Assembly: GCA_032158295.1 (NCBI GenBank)
Contig: CM063252.1
Span: forward strand, 19,054,036 to 19,118,035
Source: Pycnopodia helianthoides
Taxonomy: Eukaryota > Echinodermata > Asteroidea > Forcipulatida > Asteriidae
Length of the DNA stretch: 64,000 nt
Reading direction: 5' to 3'
A program made the translations under genes and the position numbers. How positions within the stretch are numbered: position 1 is the stretch's first letter; each line of letters starts with the position of its first letter. This document shows, piece by piece, positions 43,982-55,019 of this stretch. A model generated the notes under the pieces. It did no database searches. It saw only the letters and a list, made by a program, of their open reading frames with translations, and was not told where the DNA came from.

Positions 43982-46900
43982 CTTAAACATCAACAAGAAA
44001 ACATTTTTTTTAAAAATTGACTATAGTTTTGTAAAAGAAAACAGAAATGCATGAAAAAATGTAAAACAAAAAAAATGTAAACAAAAATCCTTAAGCACAT
44101 AGCGTGCTACTTCGTGAAAACGCTGACGATTTAGTGTATATATTATGTTAGTTTCTTGTTGTCCTTTTAAAACTCTTGTGTTGTGTGTTTCTTAATTTAT
44201 TACTAAATGAATATTCTTTTGAATTCAACGTCTACAAAAAGTTCAGTGCACGTCTCAAGACATTGCAAGACGTTTTGTTTTGTCTATACTTCCTCGGGGT
44301 TGAATTTCAATTCTATTTATGGGTTGACGCTTCCTTTAGGGAACAGAGCTCAACTCGACAAGGATAACAATGACGACAACAAGGCTAAATATAAACGGAT
44401 ATCAGATGAGTCCAAGGCAAACATTCTGATTATTAAAACCCTAAGCTTAATAATTCGACTGGAAATACTCTATTCATACAGTTGAAATCTCGATGTATCC
44501 CGAAATCTCACTCTCAATTTAAAAGCTGGATGGTTTGGTGTGCGAATGCAGTTGTAACAAGTAAGCGTTACGTGAAAAGTACACATTTTCTTGGAAGCTC
44601 AAGCTGAGATATCATATAAAACGAAATACTTAAACAGAGAAAATGAAACATCTTTTTTATTTCAATTAAATCAATGCGGCCAAAGTGAGGCTAAGAGGGA
44701 GAGTAGTCTGGTCCCTGATATGCACAATCGGAAATCAATTGTACGTATACAGGAAACCAAGATATTTGAGGATTGGCACAAGGTAAAGTTATAATACATC
44801 AACGCACACCTTTATGAGGTCTAACATTGGCAGGTTCCTATTGACAGCAACGATTGTATGTCGAGAGATTTAATTTAGAGATCGGCATTTGGAAGTGACA
44901 AAAACACAGTAGAGTTTATAGTGTCTGTTTCTCGCCTCGTCTAACAAGTGACGAGTGGCTGTACCGGGGAGCCCTATCATTTGAATCACTTTGTGGGTGG
45001 GTGAGGAATTAGCTGGTGACAGAGTTTCGATTGAAAACGTGCAAAGTAATAGAGCTTAACTCACAAAGACGTGTTAACAATAAGTTTCCCTCGAGATACA
45101 CACTAAAAGTTTTCCTTCTGGACTCGCGTACTTTTAATAAACTGTTGTCACGATTTCCCTCCCACTCTCATGAGTGAAAAACACCAACGCTGTTCTGAAC
45201 TGTCATTTTAATCATTGCCACATGAGTAAGTGAGCCCCTCCCCTCACACAGAAAAACAACGATATTTCGTGAAAAGACCTTTAAGATACACGTCATTTTA
45301 AATATTAACTCCGTAATTTCTATGGTACACATCAATCTTTTCGCAATTATGGTATTGATGGAACTTACATCATCTTGAAAGTCATCAATGTTGTCTTTAA
45401 AATCTCCCCATCTCCCGTCCTCCTCCTCCTCCTCCCCCTCCTCATCTGCGACGACGACATTTTTTCCTGACAACCCAAGAGAGTCAAGTAAGGCCTCCTC
45501 CGAGACAGGCATCGCATCATTTGGCTCTGGGTCCATGATGAAGCTCCCATCCCTCACGTCGTAGTAGACATCGAAGTCACCGGGCCACTGCTCGTAGCCG
45601 AGATCAGAGGGTTGAAGTAGGATGTAGGGGTTCTGATACCCATCTTCCTCATTGCGTTTGGGCTTCATGAGGTCCCCAATCATCCTCCCCTGGACGTAGT
45701 AACCCACGTGGGGACCTGGTAAGATATCTTCCCCATCACGTCTCGTCCGTGGCTGGTACACGAAGTCACCCCAGTTATCCTCCTCTTCAGCTTCCTGTAG
45801 GTACTCGTTGTACAGACTAAGAAGCTCCTCATCACTCAAGCTCTCTAGACCTCTCCCAGTCGGCGAGAAAGATCTCTGAAACACCGGTGGGTACTCATTA
45901 AAATCTTGATAATCAATAACACGCGGGGTTCTCTTCACTTGGCGGCTGTTTTCAGCATTCAGGAAACCTAGTATGTCTTGGTTATTTTCATCCAAAGTCA
46001 GCTGCAGTTCATCCTCCGCCTCTTCTCTCTCCAGTTCATCCAACAGCAGTTGGTTCCGTCCAAGTTCAGCTGCCATGTCTTCGATGGACGATATCAGAAC
46101 GGCGGCTTCAAGCTCAGTGTTCAGAAGATCCAATAGTTCATTGTACTTAATGAGTGCATCATTACGTTCAACTCCAACTGTCCAATCAGGATCAAGTATC
46201 GCTTCATCTGCCATGGCGTCAGAGGCTGAAAAGACCGGGAAATATTTTTCTCGCGAAAATGGCTCAAGTCCCGTTTTAGGGTAGCGGATCTCGTTAGGAG
46301 GGCTCCGTGGGTCAATTTGTCTAAGGAAATCTGTGGAGCGGGGGTCAATATCTAGGTATTCTGTTAAGAAAGAAACAATAATGGAATAAGTTAGAATTGT
46401 TATGATTTATTTTTTCTTGGGAGACATAATTTATTTAAAATCTTACCGATCTCTTAGTCATTTTTAAAATGGGCAAAGTTTAGAGCACAGCCATAACAAT
46501 ATTTTGATTAAGTGCTGCGCGTTCGCTAAAGCAAAACAGATTTGAACCCATTCTATTGTGAATCATTCCAATAAAGTTTGGCAACATTTAACTGGCAGAG
46601 GTCTCAAATGTCGTTTAGCCTTAATACCTGATTGGTCACCCCTCTTGCGGTAACCTTCAAGATTCGGTAAGCTCTCGACATAGACCTTCAGAGACTCCTT
46701 CTCATCATCTCGCTTGTACCCATCGTACGTGAGAGTACCTTCCTTGTAAGGTGAACCTGGGACGAGGAAAGCACCCCATCCTTCGTCATCAATATCTTCA
46801 TCATCGTCATCATCCATCTCATCATCCTCATCAAGGAACTCTCCTTCTTCTTCGATATCATTCTCGCCACCTTCCTCTTCTCCAACCTCTTCGATTTCAT

Positions 46901-48444
46901 CGTTGGAGTTATCTGCTCCTGCCTCCGCAGCAACTTCATTATAAACTTGCCCTGGAGCTCCAACGTAGAACTCCTCCCCCTCCCTGCCGGTGTTTTCCTC
47001 AGCCTCATTTTTAAAGTACTTTATCAGATCCTCGAAACGTTCTTCAGGGGTCAATACTTGGTCTATCTGAGTTGCCTCCTCATCTTGTGCTTGTAGTCTC
47101 TCTAGGGCGTTGATTTTCTCAAATAGGTCAGATTGACCTTGGTCTGGTTCATCCCAGGAGAGGTCTCGTTTGCTTCGATGTCTGGTACCGGCCTCAGGCA
47201 GTGATGAAACATCCCGCTTAGAACGACTTTGGATATCTTCACCCTTGACATCTGACACGGAAGTATTTGTATCTTCCTTTGTTTGATCATCGGGTTTGGT
47301 TTCTATGGTATATATATCTTTCTCATCTTGAACTTCGTCTTTCGCGTTTCCCATCATTCCTTCTTCTGTGAATTGGACTTCATTTGGCTCCAGCTGCTCT
47401 TCGTCTACGTACTGGACGTTGTCATCATCGCACAATCCCAACTGACACAAGAACTCATCAACAGTTTGGTCCACCTGGTTATTCATTTCTTCCACCGGGA
47501 TCCCATCGAATGCTCCACCCGGAGTATCGAGATCGATACCATTGTCAACGACGTCGTCAATAGCACTGGATCCGTAGTAGGATTCTAAATACTCATCGAA
47601 AATGTCAAAGTTGCTGGACCACATCTGGGACTCTTCAAGACCTTCGTTATTACTGGGCTCATTCGGGAGGTCGTACAGCCACGGGGAGAGTGCACTCTCT
47701 TCAAGTGAGTAATAATCCACGGATGGTTCCATCATCAGGTAGTCGAGGAGATCTGACTCACTACTCTCCGCAGGGGCTTCCCCATCCATGACGTCACTAT
47801 CGATTACATCACCTGTATCTTCTTCCACATTATCATTGATGACCTCACCCACTTCACCTTTTACCATCTCTTTCTCCTCCTTTGGTGCCTCAGGCTCATC
47901 GTCAGGGGTTGGCAATGAATCGATCTTTTCCAAAGATTCCTCCTTCACCAGGGCCTTTTCGATATCTGCAGTTGGTAATAAATGAAATTGTGCACATTAT
48001 AATCGATACACACGTGTTCTGGCTAAAATAGGAAAGTCAAATTATTTACCACATAAAAACAAATAGGTAAAGCTTCACATATTTTTTAAAACAGTATAAC
48101 AATGCACATGCTAGGAGGTTTTTTTGCTAGCCCTGTGGGACGCCAGTTTCTGTTGCACACGCAACGGAGGGGTCCAACCTAGGCTAGTGTTCTGCCCTGT
48201 TATACTTGCTTGAGTAGTATTTTCATACTGTTCAAGACAATAATGTCAGGACTGAGCACACACCTTTATCAAGATCGTCAAGGTGTTTGACCTCTTCCAC
48301 TGCCTCTGTGATCTTTGTGTCTGGTTCAATCACCACTTCCTTTATCACTGGCTCCTCTAGGACGCCTGTGGGCGCTGCGTATACTACACATGACGTCATC
48401 GCAGTCATTAACACCAACACCCATAGTGAGTTAGATACAGCCAT
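43850..48444 (-). CDS. Granin-like acidic secretory precursor (880 residues)
   Basis: Coding exons on the minus strand are 48444-48264, 47965-46628, 46360-45369 and 43981-43850. All phases agree, 2,643 bases. A signal peptide (residues 1-23, MAVSNSLWVLVLMTAM, ending VVYA) is followed by an extremely acidic chain with Glu/Asp runs (46.7-46.9 kb and 45.4 kb). Likely prohormone-convertase sites are RSKR (308-311 and 324-327), KR (478, 501, 649), RTRR (711-714) and KPKR (739-742). The only two mature cysteines form CQLGLC (234-239). W-(P)-G-[DA]-F recurs at 457, 703, 765 and 824. Acidity, a signal peptide and dibasic sites are granin (chromogranin/secretogranin/VGF) traits, so a role in neuroendocrine dense-core vesicles is inferred. 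I see no direct similarity to a named granin, and a neuropeptide precursor is an alternative. Confidence 0.75.
45369..46360 (-). CDS. Granin-like gene, coding exon 3
   Basis: The exon runs from the acceptor TTCTTAACAG to the donor GATGAT followed by GTAAGT and encodes residues 507-837. It starts EYLDIDPRSTDFLRQIDPR. It has the KR site before TPRVIDYQDFNEYPP, the RTRR and KPKR sites, and three of the four W-(P)-G-[DA]-F words. Entry phase 1, exit phase 0. Confidence 0.8.
46628..47965 (-). CDS. Granin-like gene, coding exon 2
   Basis: The exon runs from the acceptor CAACTGCAG to the donor CAG followed by GTATTA and encodes residues 61-506. It carries the CQLGLC pair, two RSKR sites 16 residues apart, a helical stretch after the second (DLFEKINALERLQAQ), a long Asp/Glu tract and WGAFLVPG. 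Entry phase 1, exit phase 1. Confidence 0.8.
48264..48444 (-). CDS. Granin-like gene, coding exon 1 (signal peptide)
   Basis: The start ATG at 48444 lies 10 bases after a splice acceptor with a long pyrimidine tract (TTTTTTCATCAG), so at least one 5' UTR exon precedes it. The open frame runs further upstream through that intron, but only this methionine gives a signal peptide. It encodes 60 codons plus one base to a GTGTGT donor, and after the signal peptide reads APTGVLEEPVIKEVVIEPD. Confidence 0.75.
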
Positions 48445-49177
48445 GTTAAAAGACCTGATGAAAAAAGAAAAGGGGGAAAAAACATTATGATTGAAATGTA
48501 CAAAGGTTTCTTCCATCTTTGCTGAAATCATCTGACACCAAAATGTTAATTTGAAGTGTTTCGTCCTTTCCAATTTTTTCTAAGTTCTTGATATTTTCGT
48601 CAGACCGGATTTAGCCTACTCGAAAGCTCAATTTTTGAGTGATCATTGCTAACAGAGGAGAATCATCATCAGCGGTCGCAACCGAGATTCCATTTAGGAA
48701 AATACACATTCGACTAAAAAAAAAATTTTCTAAAAAATCTCGTACAAAAAACAAATAAATCGGAATATCTTGTGGGGGAGGCTTAGTTGAGGTATACGGG
48801 CCTTAGGACTTTTATGTTTCGTTTTTTGGGGGGTGGAAAACAGCAAATATTTGTGAAAGTGCACGAACAAGGCGGCAAAAGCTGTTCCTGGTACCGTCAA
48901 AAACGACGGACCATAGCACGCACGATAAAACACGAAAGGCAATTTTTTCTCCATAGTTGTGCCTTGGTTTGACATCTTCAGGATATGAATAGTAGTCAGT
49001 CAACAACGACCTAATGAAAGATAGTCACGTAGACGTAGCGGTACACAAGTAGGCTAAGAAGGCCCGTGTTAAATCACCATGGACGGTAGGCTGGCAGGCA
49101 TGACACACGGCCATCAGCAGGGACCGGGGAAGACTGATTATGGGATGTGGACTGAGATGAAGAAATGATGGGAGGAA

Positions 49178-49205
49178 ATAGGGCGGGAGAGGTACGGGGG
49201 CGGAG
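49178..49205 (-). promoter_or_regulatory. GC boxes upstream of the granin-like gene
   Basis: GGGCGGGA at 49181 and GGGGGCGGAG at 49196 are Sp1-type boxes, about 0.75 kb upstream of the coding start and beyond the predicted 5' UTR intron. They could mark its promoter. Confidence 0.3.
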
Positions 49206-49229
49206 AGAGATGCAATTATTGGAACTACA

Positions 49230-50500
49230 GAAAGTGATGTAAGATTGACTAGAATAAGACGAGTGCCGAGAGGTGGGAAAATAATGGTTTAATTAAATAG
49301 GTTGTTCTAAAAGTCCAATTTCCTGAAAGATATTGCTATATGTATAGAACTTTATAAACAAAAAGGTGGATGCTTGGTGGGGTGTTTCAACCTTTAATCA
49401 GGATGCAATCATTAAAATTACGTCTGGTCTGATGTGAATCAAACGAGATAACAGCAATTACTACAGTTTTTCGTCTTCTCTTTATGTTAGGTTCGTTTTA
49501 GTAGTGACACCTTTAGAGAAAACAATCTTTAAACCTTCTAATACAAACAGTCACACGGCGAAAACTGACAATTTATTTGAGGTTTAAACCTTTCTAAATA
49601 GTGTTTTAACTAAGTAATTCCTAATTGATAAACCACTGTTATAATTCAATGTGCATTATGCAATGCTTATGGACATTTTGTTTTGGTGCACAGCACCTGA
49701 TGACGTCTGATATGCGCCTAGGGGTCGAGGGTTTGAAGAAAAAAAGTCACTGTGAGTTCCACTATTTCTCCAGCGATGTTAATTCACTGTACGTTAAGAA
49801 ATCCAGCCCCAAATTCAATCACGTCCATCGATATGGGTCGTCTGCTCTTTAAGGGATAACACCAACTCAGAGTGAACGAACTTGATTGGCTCAATGAAAA
49901 TGTCCTTCAGCCAATTAGTGAGCCTGTTGTATATTCAGGCTGTTCGCGTCTGCGCCGTACACCCCTAAAGAGATTAATTGTCAAGACAATCTAATTATCG
50001 TATTCTGCCAGAGAAGTTACCAATGTGGTCAATTGAATTCGGGTTTATTTCCGCGCGCCACGCATTAATACCGGCGCGATTGTTTGCCAAGCACTTCACA
50101 AGAGTAAAATTAGACGTGCTTTAGCATTCGTTTCCTTTCAAGTTTTCAGAAAACTGCAACTGTTGCATTGTGGCAACAATGCGGTCGCACGGCCGCGTTT
50201 TTCCTGCTTGAACTTTGACGGCGCGCATGCCGTATGTAATTTGGTTGTGCTTTGCCGCATCATGAATTTCTCAAGGTATCTGATGGTATCAAGCTTTAAC
50301 TTCAAACCGTATCCGCATCGTGCACGGGCAAAAGGTGCGCCATGCGATAAACGTAGTTGCATATAGTACCGATATAATTTCTTTATCCCGTGCCACTGTT
50401 AAAACTCGACCGTGTACCTTGAAGTTTTCTCTTTAAATATTAATCGGGAATGAATAGATTAGCAGTAGTAGGCCTATATAGAATTTAAATTCACGGATTA
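49230..50500. other. Non-coding stretch upstream of the granin-like gene
   Basis: No gene seen. A CpG-rich patch lies at 50040-50350. It holds inverted SOX-like half sites GCATTGT and ACAATGC at 50165-50182, four bases apart. It may be regulatory. Confidence 0.4.
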
Positions 50501-50501
50501 C

Positions 50502-50693
50502 GGTTCGAACCCACTCTGACAAAAGTTCAAAACCACGATCACAGTGACTCTTATCAGAGTTCGAACCAACAAAGACATTCCAATCCGGTGACCTGTGACC
50601 TTGGGTTCGAATCCATCCTCCCGAAACTCGTCAACTCAACTCCGCGAGGGTTAAACGACCTGGATAGGAAACATTATACTGGGGTTCGAACCC
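50502..50693 (+). repeat. Cluster of four B-box-like TTCGAA elements
   Basis: GGTTCGAACCC (50502), AGTTCGAACCA (50558), GGTTCGAATCC (50604) and GGTTCGAACCC (50683) occur within 192 bases. The third is an exact pol III B box (GGTTCGANTCC) and the others differ by one to three bases. No A box or tRNA fold accompanies them. Confidence 0.6.
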
Positions 50694-53600
50694 ACTTTGG
50701 GTTTGAGCCACTTGTCAACAGGTCACAACTAAAATATCGAGATGCATGCGATCCTGTTTATTTTGACTTCCCGGTGGAGATCAAATTTCAGCAAGGGTTC
50801 TATCGTACCAGCCCACTGATGAAAGACATGATAATGTAGAAAGCAAGAAGAGGATGAAGACAAACGGTCCTCTTGCAATATGCATGTGGCGGCATCAGAG
50901 ACGCTCTATCGAATCCCAGGGGTTGGGATATCAAGCTTGCTAGTCCCGTCGTTTCTCAATGGAAGTCATTAAATTACCAGTGGTCTAAAAGGATCATAAA
51001 AATATATTCAGATATCAATCGGTGAAATTTACATCCTAACAAGATCTCAACAAAATTTCTGAGAAAGTGATGAAAGCGTACATATTCCACTACACAAAAG
51101 CAGCCTTAATTATTTTATACAAAAATAGTGTAATGTTTCTAAAAGATTGCTTTCAGTGTGATATCACCATCACTGTAGCAACATATTAAAGTTGTATATA
51201 TCGTCGTCACTCTCGTGTCCATCACTAAGGACTTGAGATGTACAAAACAGTCGGTGTTTGTTTCAGGTTTAGTGTTATCCTCATTGTATTAAATGCATAA
51301 ATAAATTAGATCAATTCCGGTGAGGCCTCTCACTCTGAATAACATGTTATCTGGAACTGGTTAATAATGTCACTTGGAAGCACTTCTCATGTATGTTGTC
51401 ACATAACGCAATCAAGAACTTATTTATTATAAACAAATTAATGTGGGGGTTGTCATGGAATTAAATATTGAATTGAATAGTAGATTTTCCATAATGAGTT
51501 CGGTGAAATTGAGAGTTCTCTCGAGCAGTAAAGTGATATGCCCATAATGATGCTCAGAAAACGTTGATCCTCAATAATAGTAAAATACAGAGATGGCATG
51601 TTCACGGTTTCCGTCAATAGAAACACATTTCTGTGCTCACATATGTTTTTTATGACAAAAAAAGCTTTCTGAAATTTGCCCGGTGCTGTCTGCGACAAAC
51701 CTCGTACAAATGAGATAAATTCTGCGTTAACGGAATCGTGTTAATTAAAATTGAGACCTTTAACATATCAATGTGCACTATCTTTCAGACAATAGCAAGA
51801 TATTCCATTTTCCTGAGCAACATCAGTGTGGTTTAAGAATGGCAAATTTTACATCTACTAAACCTAGCACTTGTATAAATGTCAACAGTGTATTAATGTT
51901 TCAGGTAAATCATGTCGTCGCAATCTATAATACAAGACAGCATAAGAATTCTCTCATTAGAATAATGAGGACGAAAACCGCTGATTCTTGAGGATTATAA
52001 GTGAGCCCGGTGATGAAATTCAATGAGTTGACAGAATGCATGGGATTACACACTTTTCTACACTTGCCCGTTGGGGTTTCAATCGGTACGGGCCGCTGAC
52101 GAATGAACAGGTAGTTCATCAACTATCGAGGGACGGTAACAAATTGATATCCACACCGTATATCAATTTGACAACCGGTGTAACGTATACACCCTTGTGC
52201 CTTTATATCTTCTAACCTTTCTAAAGAGAATTTTGATATTTTAGGTTTAAAAAGAGACGTCTGTTGCCGTGCAGCAGTGCACACACAATTAACGCGTTGT
52301 GTATAACCAGAGTGCAAGGTAACTATATATGCGAGTATTCAATACTTTTTTTCAGTAGGCCTATCCATTAAAGCAAAGAGTCGATGAAATAAAAAATCAA
52401 TTCCACATTGATTGTTGCTCGCATCAGGTAAATTAATCTTTGTTACTTTGAATACAAGAAAAGACCAGAGAGAAACATATCTTCTGGTTCCGCTGTAATT
52501 GAAACTGGCCACACAATGCTCAGTACATCTGCGTTCAGATAAACAAAAATGGCTCCTCTTGATAGATTATGTCGGTGGTACAGTTTTCTATCTCTTTCGA
52601 CATTACCAATCGGCTACCTAGATCAAATCTCAGGATAGTTTCTCAACTGTCGACATGTTGCCTGACTGATCCATACTAACGATCCAGAGTGTAACTTGAG
52701 TGCTATTCCCAATACACCAGCAAATGAAAACACTTCAATGCACTGTCTGTATATTGAGGCCCTCCATCAAACACACAGCCTCACAACAAGCATAATATAC
52801 ATCGAAATGCAACGTGGAAAACACATCTAGAAAACAAAAGCAATCCCAAGATAAGCCCCAAGTGTCTCAAACATTAATTATTTGAAACATAATAGCAAGC
52901 GAGTGATCTGGGAAATCCTTGGGCAATATTCACCATTAGATAACTCCACGAGTTTCTCGACACACCGACTGTTCCTTCATGCTCGTGGGAAGCACAGGAA
53001 TGAAGCATGGGGGACGAAATATGAAATTATCCCTAGCGTTCCATCGATCCGGTCGTTTGTCAATGACTAATTGAAAAATGTGAAGGCAGACAACCTACCC
53101 GCCGCAAGGGATCAAACGACGCGAGAATATAAAAAGAAACCCGACGAGTGGATACAATCATGAACTGCCCACGACGTGGGCTGGCGTTGAATACACATCT
53201 TTAAGTGCTCGTTATCTTACGCATTGTTCCAGACAACTTCCATCAAGTTATTTTTTTGTTGGGGGAGATTTCTTGAAGTGGTTCTGTGAGGACTTTGATT
53301 TATATTGGGCAGAAATTGTGATCTTTGAACCGAGGTGATGGCCAAACCGGGGCAAATTTCTCCGCGATCTGCAGTATAGAAACGTTTTTGAGACTGATTG
53401 TTCATAGGCCCTTGGCACATCTATCACAATCTGCACATTCGGGTTTCTTATGGGTTTTATCAAATTTTAGTGGTTGAACATTTTGAAGCCTTACCATAAA
53501 CGTAATGAATAATTGATGTCACCATGGCGAGATGTTTGAAGCGGGCAGAAGTTAATCAATGTTGTATTTTACTCACGTCGATAAATGACTTGCAACGCGA

Positions 53601-54590
53601 GAACTTAAGCTAACAATCGAAACGGCGCAAACACTGTTACGAAACAAGGCAAACATTTCCAAACACCTCATAGCAATTGTTCAGTGTTCACACGAAAATA
53701 AATTCAACATGTCCCCTGTGTACAGTTATAACAAATTAGTGGTCTTAATTTAGAAAACCAAATGGGGGCAAGACTATTTTGCCCTTCTAACCACAGTGTG
53801 GTTACATACTGACTTTAACGGGACGACAGGAAAACAAATGGCTGCATCGTGATACGTGCCTGTAAAGATATGAATCATCAATTATATTCTGAAATTGTTT
53901 ATGTGGCAAAGGAATAGTTTTCCCTTTAACATTTTCCCAATTACATATTCCCCACTCATCTTCACAGGACAACACTTGTCGCAACTTGACGAGCATGAAT
54001 TATTTGTTGGGCAAATAGGACTCACAACTAAAGGTGAGCACCCAAAGATCAACGTGTCATTTTCACGGGCTGCTCATTTGCTCTTCAAGACGAGCCTAAA
54101 AGAAAAGAAACAGGCAAGAAGGAAAACGGAGTAGAACTGATAGGAAATTGAGTGAGTCCATGCGTATAACTGTGAAGGCAACTGGACCCAGTCAGTCACA
54201 GTGAACCTTTTAACACAACCCGTGATGTTGCAATGTTTACCATTACTTCTACATTGAGGTAGAAGATGAAGGGGCGACAGACCCAGGTCACTGGAAATAA
54301 TTGGACCGGTTATAATTGTCGGGAAGGAGGGAGGGACAGAGTGAAATAACCCCCCGCTGGAGAGGTATTTCAAATAAAGTGGTTGTGTATTCAAGCGTGT
54401 TATTTGCTGCTCTGGGGTTGCTTTACAAAAGTACCGTGCTGATTTATGAATGAGGTTCTGCAGAATAAATCTTTCTCCAAGATTATAACAACTGTGTAGA
54501 CAAAAAAAGAGAGGAAAATCAAAGGGATGCTACAACTGTATTTCAGTAAATATAAACGAATAATGACGTCACCACACCGTCATCTAGATG
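50694..54590. other. Gene-free stretch
   Basis: I see no coding exon or named repeat. The open frames present are short, without splice context or family words. Confidence 0.5.
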
Positions 54591-54624
54591 TAAAACGATG
54601 ATGAAACAATGACAGTGCACATCT

Positions 54625-54705
54625 ACGCACAGCGCACGTGCGATGGGCCAATGAGCAACCTTCTTATGACCTCTAGCAGAGGGCGCCCTGCTCAAATGAC
54701 GTCAT
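54625..54705. promoter_or_regulatory. Dense cluster of candidate factor sites
   Basis: Within 80 bases lie an E-box palindrome GCACGTGC, a CCAAT box (about 54651), a CTCF-like CTAGCAGAGGGCGCC (54673-54687, 14 of 15 consensus positions) and a CRE palindrome TGACGTCA near 54,698. Such clustering is typical of promoters or insulators. No convincing gene starts here. Confidence 0.4.
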
Positions 54706-55019
54706 ATGCATAAGGTCTATACAGATTGTAGTACAATTCTTTCGATTGTCAGTACCTGAACCGAACCATCAATGTGAATCAGGTCAAATCATCTGTTTAG
54801 TGTTTTTTCGTGTTAGGATCAACCGCAGTGACGCAGCTGTTCCGACCAAACCGTCAACGAGTTGTTGGCTCGATTAGGCCTGGTTTCAAGATGGTGGATT
54901 TTACCAAACGAACGAAAAAATTCAACGGATTTCTTTCGAAAATGAAAAAGCTTTTAGCTTACCAATCCAAACATGTTGTTAACATTTTAAAGACTAAGTT
55001 CCATTACTTGAAAATATAA

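Noticed and set aside
46688..47588. Open frames on both strands over the granin-like exon 2
   Set aside because: Shadow frames of a low-complexity acidic coding region (MMRWMMTMM-like and HHRHHPSHHP-like translations).
48445..48573. N-terminal extension of the granin-like protein
   Set aside because: The extra 43 residues would come from an intron with a long pyrimidine tract and would bury the signal peptide.
54810..55019. 69-residue lysine-rich open frame with an AAGATGGTGG start context
   Set aside because: No recognisable motif, no splice sites in phase, and the composition is compatible with AT-rich chance sequence.
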